From the NCBI GenBank assembly GCA_022661535.1, contig JAKULF010000007.1, positions 2,666,001 to 2,730,000 of the forward strand: a stretch of DNA of 64,000 nt. Reading direction: 5' to 3'. The DNA is from Eutypa lata (taxonomy: Eukaryota > Ascomycota > Sordariomycetes > Xylariales > Diatrypaceae). The notes under the pieces are model-generated. The model saw nothing but the letters and a program-made list of their open reading frames with translations, had not been told where the DNA came from and did not search any database. Both the position numbers and the translations under genes were made by a program. Shown here in pieces: positions 58,773 to 64,000 of the stretch. The number at the start of each line of letters is the position of its first letter. Position 1 is the first letter of the stretch.

Positions 58773-59941
58773 GCTTGGGAATAATTCCCGTTAGTTCTCA
58801 TATATCTAACCACAATATGCGATATGGAACCAGTAATCTGCAGTGCCGTCAGGCGGCCGAAAAGGTAATCTTGGCTGACAAGACAGAGTGATCGACTCTC
58901 CTGGCCAGTTCCTGAAGTGGATTACAAACCACTACTAAAAGTTAGGTTCATTAATCAGAGGCGGCACTCAAGCTACCTACTTAGTAGTTAATACAAGAGG
59001 TGGATATAACGATGGAATATTTGCTCAAAACTATTAGTACTCAGTAAGTAGTTAGCACAGCAATCATCGGAAGGGTGCATAGGTAGCACGATCTAGGAAA
59101 TCTCAGTTTCTTCCGATACAGGACGTAAGGGACATTACGAATTGCATGCGCGACTTCATGGAAATAGCAGAATAGTTGGTTACGCTTAGTAGAATTCAAA
59201 AAGAGTCATGGAATCTTTGGAGTTAGGTAATGAATACCGAGCTCCTCTCGTCAACCTGTCCCGATTAGGAAGCCAAGACTCAAGTGGTGCATTTATACCG
59301 TATGCTTAGTATACGTGCTATACTTAACTGGTCCCTGATTGGATAGCTGCACTTATACACTAACAATATTCACCTCCCCTTAACAACCTTTTTCACGAAG
59401 TTTCTTTCGCCGCTTTTTAGTCTCTTCATATTCTCCACATAATTCTCTACTAATATTCAAAATATCCATTACCAATACATACCAATTCACAGTCATTGAC
59501 ATACTTGACATATGACTTGAGCGCTTGTGTGTGTATGGACGGTCTACCCACGTGCAGTTCTGCCCGTCTACCGCCTCCCCTAACAGCGGCGCCCCCCCAC
59601 TACAACGGGACCCGTTCTTACGCTTAACTGTCGTCAAAGATCTGATGGGATCCAGTATTCAACAATTTCTCTGACTGTTCCGCCATCGTGCTATTTCTCA
59701 AAATGGTTGCCAAGAAGCAAGCCGTACATATGTATGAGCCACTCGGCCGACTACATGTCAAAAATCTGTCCGACTCAACGAACGGCCCGCCTTCCTTCCA
59801 TCACCACACCGTACCTCTCTCTGTCTTTGGTTATAAATACATACCTAACCTTGTGATGTCTTTCACCAACGGCATTGGTGAAAAAGCAAAAGGGGACACT
59901 TGTGAGCATTGTTCTCGAATTTGATCTCAACGCACATCTCC
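58773..59941. promoter_or_regulatory. Shared divergent promoter region of the Zn2Cys6 gene and the MFS gene
   Basis: 1.17 kb between two divergent starts, with no gene in it. CGG/CCG half-sites of the kind bound by Zn2Cys6 proteins are present (for example CCCGATTAGG near 59260 and TCGGCCGACT near 59743). No spaced CGG-N-CCG pair was convincingly identified by eye. TATAAATAC near 59832 lies about 110 bases before the MFS ATG and may be its TATA element. Confidence 0.45.
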
Positions 59942-61873
59942 ATGGGACATATACCAGCTTCCGGGGAGATCCCCCCCGCGGAGGCCGTGCCTCGCAAGGT
60001 CAGCCACCTAGAAGTACCGGAGCAGAAAGACCTCGAGATCCTGGGCCGGCAGCGACCTCCGATGCTCTCCACGCCGCTCATAGAGTTCGGCTTCGTCTTC
60101 GCCATCGTGCTGAGCATGACCATGGCCGAGTACACCATCAGCGGCTTCAACATCGTGCTGCCGGCCATCACCGAGTCGCTCGCCATCCCGGAGTCGGGGC
60201 GGACATGGCCCGCCTCCGTCACGAACCTAACCACCGGCTGCCTCCTCCTCCCTTGTGCCCGCTTCTGCGACCGCTACGGCGGCAAGGCCGTCTTCCTTGC
60301 CGGTCACACCTGGCTGCTCATCTGGTCCATCGCCTGCGGCTTCAGCCGCGACGCCACGGTTCTGACCGTCTGCCGCGCCATGCAAGGTCTGGGTTCGGCC
60401 GCCTTCCTACCTGCCGGCATCGCCCTCCTCGGCCGTATCTACCGCCCGGGCCCACGGAAGAACCTCATCTTCGGCATCTACGGCGCTTGCGCCTGCGTCG
60501 GCTTCTATGTCGGCATTCTGGTCGGCGCCGCCACGAGCGAGCTGCTCGACTGGCGCTGGTACTTCTGGATCGGCGCTTGCGTCGTGGCCACCGTTGCCGC
60601 CCTGGGCTTTCTCACTATTCCGGCCCACCTTGGCGATTCCGACCCCGACGTCCGCATGGACTGGTGGGGTCTCTGCACCATCGTGCCCGGGCTTGTGCTC
60701 GTCACCTTCGCTGTTACTGACGGTGGGCATGCCCCTGGCGGTTGGAAGAATCCGTATATTTTCATTACCTTCATCGCTGGCTTCCTCTTCCTGTGTGCTG
60801 CTGTGTACGTACAGGGCTGGGTTTCAACGGCGCCATTGCTTCCTGCCGCTATTTTCCGGCCTAAATACATGAAACGTCTTATGGCCGCTTTGTGGTTGTC
60901 CGTAAGTAAAACTCCGAGTTTATCTTTGCCCTCATCCATCATATTTTGGGTGCATATTCCGTTGTCAAGGGGAGTTCTTGCTCCTAGAACATGACTTGGG
61001 CCTCCCAAATCATTGCTAGATTATCTAGAAAGTGAAATGGCTAACTCCGAATTTCGCAGTACGGGGTCTTCGGTTTGTTCCTCTTCTATGCCAGTTTCTA
61101 GTAAGTCCAAGTTCCGTAGCGCTCCGCTATAATTCCCATATGCTAACTGGAGAATTAGCATCGAATCGGCATTGCATATCACTCCGTTGCTCACGGCAGC
61201 ATGGTTTACCCCTCTCGCTGTCGGCGGCATGTTTCTCGCGCTGGCGGGCGGTTTCTTCCTCCACATTCTACCAGGACGCATCCTGCTGATCATATCCGGG
61301 GTCGGCTACATCCTAAGCGTGCTCCTATTCGCTCTGATCCCCGCCCGCTCGTCAGACACGAACGAGCCCTCGCTCACGTTCCTCTACTGGGCGTACGTGT
61401 TCCCAGCTATGTGCTGCGGCACGATCGGCGTGGACATCGCGTTCAACGTGACCAACATCTTCATCACGACGGCGATGTCGGCGCGCCTCCAGGCCACCGC
61501 CGGGGCCCTAGTGAACAGCCTCCTGTACGTCGGCATGGCCTTCTGGCTCGGCATCGGCGAGCTCGCCGTCGCCACCACCGTCAACCGCCGCGGCGAGGAC
61601 AACGTCGACACCCGCACCCGCTACCGCATCGGCTTCTGGACCGGCCTCGGGCTCGCCGCCGTCGCGCTCTGCCTCACCTGCACCGTCAATCTCGGCAAGG
61701 CGGCCGCCGAGATGACGGCCGACGAGAAGACCATGTTGGAGCAGGATGCGCCGGCGTCGGGCACCGGTCGGACGGTGCTCGGTGAGCTATCCTCCCGGGA
61801 GTCGGAATCCTTTGAAATGTCTTGTAATGAGGCAAGTCCGCGCGGCGCTGACTTGTCACGGTGTCCTACTTAG
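59942..61873 (+). CDS. MFS drug/metabolite exporter (DHA2-like, 14-helix type)
   Basis: Three exons: 59942-60901, 61060-61100 and 61159-61873, 571 aa. A plasma-membrane or vacuolar proton antiporter, probably an exporter of toxic compounds or secondary metabolites. The substrate cannot be deduced. The helix-1 region is followed by FNIVLPAITESLAIPESGRTW, the motif-A equivalent CLLLPCARFCDRYGGKAVFL, and CRAMQGLGSAAFLPAGIALL. The motif-C region (FGIYGACACVGFYVGILVGA) is followed by LDWRWYFWIG, a DHA2/Atr1-like wording. Exon 2 is only 41 nt and supplies YGVFGLFLFYASF, a helix piece that is lost if the exon is skipped. The C-terminal tail is hydrophilic. The start is the only ATG that keeps a normal N-terminus. 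The gene is divergent from the Zn2Cys6 regulator, and downstream is a small spliced gene on the other strand. Confidence 0.9.
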
Positions 61874-62382
61874 GTGTAGGAAGGTTCTAGATCATCATTT
61901 AAGTTGCTTTATCTTAGTTGCCACATACACATACATACATACATATATATATATATATATCAGAAATAAGAATAAAATGTAATATACTTCAGCAAATACC
62001 CGTTTTAGATTTCCTACGTGTCAACTAGCACTTTCCCGGCTCTGGCATTATCATGTACTTCGTGTGCAACTTTAACTAGATAGTATAATTAGACTTGTCT
62101 ATATCAATTCAGTTGAACAACGGTTACTTAAGAGCATCACCCTTCTGACACGGGCGAGTTCAGGCCATACTGCTAGCCTATACCTATATATGAGTACCAA
62201 TATTCGAGTTGATCTGCTAGTAGCTAATTAATACGCGCGTTAGACCCATGACCATTCCCTAGCGGTTGCTGGGCTAGGCACTTACTATTATTGCCTCAAT
62301 GAAGAGTGCTACGAATCATATATAGGAGGACCTTCTCGAAATATTATGAGTAAACCGTTGAAACTGCTTGCTTCTGAGCCTT
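61874..62382. other. Convergent spacer with a TA/CA microsatellite
   Basis: Contains an alternating ACATACAT then ATATATAT run at 61921-61960, in the probable 3' UTR of the MFS gene. No gene. Confidence 0.6.
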
Positions 62383-62618
62383 CTACACCGCTATCCAAGG
62401 CGTAGGCTGCTTCTCGCCGCCTGCCTCTGTATAATCCGCAACCACGCCGAGGGCCGGGTTTTCTAGCGCCGATGTGATCCAGTAGTTATAGGGGGTAGCT
62501 TGACATCATGGCCATCTTTGGGTAACAAGCGATGTGATGGTACAATGAGTCAGTCGTGCTAAGGAGTTGTCTGTCTTACCGGAATCCTTGATTACTTACC
62601 TGGTGTTTCCATTGTCAT
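62383..62618 (-). CDS. Very small spliced protein, 44 aa, unknown function
   Basis: Two exons inferred: 62618-62600 and 62498-62383, with a 101-nt intron. The donor is a perfect GTAAGT, and the acceptor is TCAAG. The product is 44 aa. It starts MTMETPATPYNYW, continues with SALENPALGVVADY, and ends PTPWIAV. Exon 2 alone is a 38-codon open frame with strongly biased, fungal-looking third positions, unlike the A+T-rich DNA around it. Joining exon 1 gives a natural ATG in frame. No signal peptide, Cys or membrane helix is seen. Neither half matches a protein I can name. It could be a small conserved fungal protein, the last exon of a larger unrecognised gene, or a peptide linked to the neighbouring transporter pair. 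Confidence is limited by the weak acceptor. Confidence 0.5.
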
Positions 62619-64000
62619 GGGATAGATTAGTCATACGTGATAAAAGATACCACTAGGACGGGATGGAAAACCACTTAATAAGTCAGTCTTCAAATTGTTG
62701 TCGCATGAATTTACACAGTACGTTTTATCATTTTCAATTGGCTATGAACAAACAACCAAGGCGCAAAACACCGTCTCAATGGGAGAATCAGGGGGTTCGT
62801 CTCGTCTCGTCTGACTTACCGCCGACGTCCGTGAGCCGGGCCATCAAACTTTGGTACGGATTAGTTAATTGTCTGGTAGGCTTTTCCGCATGTAAGACTC
62901 AGTGTTACCATTGCCCAACACCAGCTCACCGGAACGGAAGCGATTAGCTAGTTAGACCACGTTGTAGGACGAGATTTCGCTGTCGTCATTTCACCCGCCT
63001 TCTCTCCACTGCCCCGTGGCATTGCCGTGGCGCACATATTCTGTCTGTACTACCTACGAGCTGTTGCGCTTCAGTGCTAACTAGTTACTCCATAGGGGTG
63101 GACATTCGCGTGATCAGCTCCGGGTAAGTATGTACGAGACCACATTGTTCTGGAGGTGTAATGCTACATGACTTCGGCTATTTGCATGCTGGGTGCCTAC
63201 TTCGCACGTTACTATGTATATGTGTAAGGTATACCTACTCTATAACTAGACGATTGGGCCAAATATCAGACTATGTATGCGCGTGTGTGTATATACAACC
63301 TTCCTCTTACTTACTCGGTGTCGTCTTGATTACAACTATAGTATCACCATCACTGCCATCATGAAAGCCCTGATGCGAGCGATGATGTGCCCCTCCGTAG
63401 GGTCGCATTTCTGCTACGGTAGCTACGCTACTACCTACTGCGTGCGGACATGCATGGGCAGGATTTAGACGTAGTAGTATGGTGGTCAGAAGCTCAGCCT
63501 TGTCTGACCACAGCATCTCAACGTAGCAACCCGAGGCGGTTATCTCTATCTTTTTTCCTTGGTTCGGTGCTACTTGGATACTCCACCGTTGACAAGATGT
63601 ACGGTTGTCGAGATATTCCCGTCAGAATACGACCCGTCGGTTCCGAACTTTTCTTGTACCCGAGGCTCGCCTTATTCGTTCTCTTTTAATAGTGACCGCG
63701 TGGTGATGGGGGCTCGTTACATGAGGCCGGAATCATGATCGGAGAAGCTGGACTCTGGGTTCTGGACTTAGATGGTACTTGAATTATTCAGAGGCGGGAA
63801 CCCCCCCTCCCGAGTCCACCGCGTACAACTATGCACATGCACGCCTGCCTGCCTGGCTGCATTACCACCACAACTTCCCAACACCCTAAGTTAGCTCTAA
63901 CAGGCTGCCGTTCGGACAACTGAAGAGAATCCGATGTATCAGTTTGATGCGGGGGGCTTGTTTTCCTCCGCGTGGGTACATGAGAACTCGAGGTTGTGCG
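62619..64000. other. Right-end intergenic region
   Basis: No gene is firmly supported. A 35-codon Cys-rich frame at 63361-63468 (+) is discussed among the findings. A further frame at 62663-62947 (+) lacks recognisable features. The window edge is reached without another gene start. Confidence 0.5.

Noticed and set aside
59875..60720. 281-codon + strand frame, Arg/His-rich
   Set aside because: Frame-shifted shadow of the MFS exporter exon 1.
1..64000. CRISPR arrays, rRNA genes, spliceosomal RNAs
   Set aside because: No regularly spaced direct repeats and no recognisable 5S, 18S, 28S or U-RNA core sequences were seen when reading both strands.

Overview
The window looks like a nuclear contig from a filamentous ascomycete (Pezizomycotina, most likely Sordariomycetes). 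The evidence is short GT-AG introns of about 54-200 nt with GTAAGT-like donors, eukaryote-only genes (RNA polymerase III largest subunit, Orm, Ubp3, Sae2/CtIP, Gis2, Air), fungal Zn2Cys6 regulators, a 2EXR protein, and one almost pure A+T block with the signature of repeat-induced point mutation (RIP). The species cannot be named from the sequence. No bacterial-type operon, CRISPR array, rRNA or intact transposon was seen.

Layout. 0-3.2 kb: a five-exon regulator with two C2H2 fingers followed by a Zn2Cys6 cluster. 3.2-12 kb: a gene-poor stretch of 8.7 kb. 12-46.9 kb: a housekeeping block. It holds rpc1 (-), a DDHD phospholipase (+), the zinc-knuckle protein gis2 (-, seven exons), the DNA-end-resection factor sae2/ctp1 (+), an intron-containing tRNA-Ala(CGC) (-), the deubiquitinase ubp3 (-), a single-pass membrane protein (-), the sphingolipid regulator orm1 (-) and the Air1/2-like TRAMP knuckle protein (+). 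47-51 kb: two low-complexity proteins (2EXR and SAP-type). 51-64 kb: an accessory-looking end. It holds an anion:cation symporter-family transporter, a 1.5 kb RIP-type A+T island, a Zn2Cys6 regulator divergent from a second MFS transporter, and a very small spliced gene of 44 codons.

The housekeeping genes are linked by position only. They touch RNA biology (Pol III, tRNA, TRAMP, Gis2), lipid homeostasis (DDHD phospholipase, Orm) and genome or ubiquitin maintenance (Sae2, Ubp3). The only pair whose arrangement suggests a functional link is the regulator/MFS pair at 56.9-61.9 kb.

Most gene models were assembled by hand from reading frame, splice signals and restored protein motifs, and exon coordinates are given in each entry. 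The least expected items are the 44-residue spliced gene at 62.4-62.6 kb, a 24-nt motif present four times at 51.75-52.07 kb, the exhaustive CpA/TpG depletion of the A+T island, and a presequence-like in-frame extension without ATG in front of the DDHD phospholipase.
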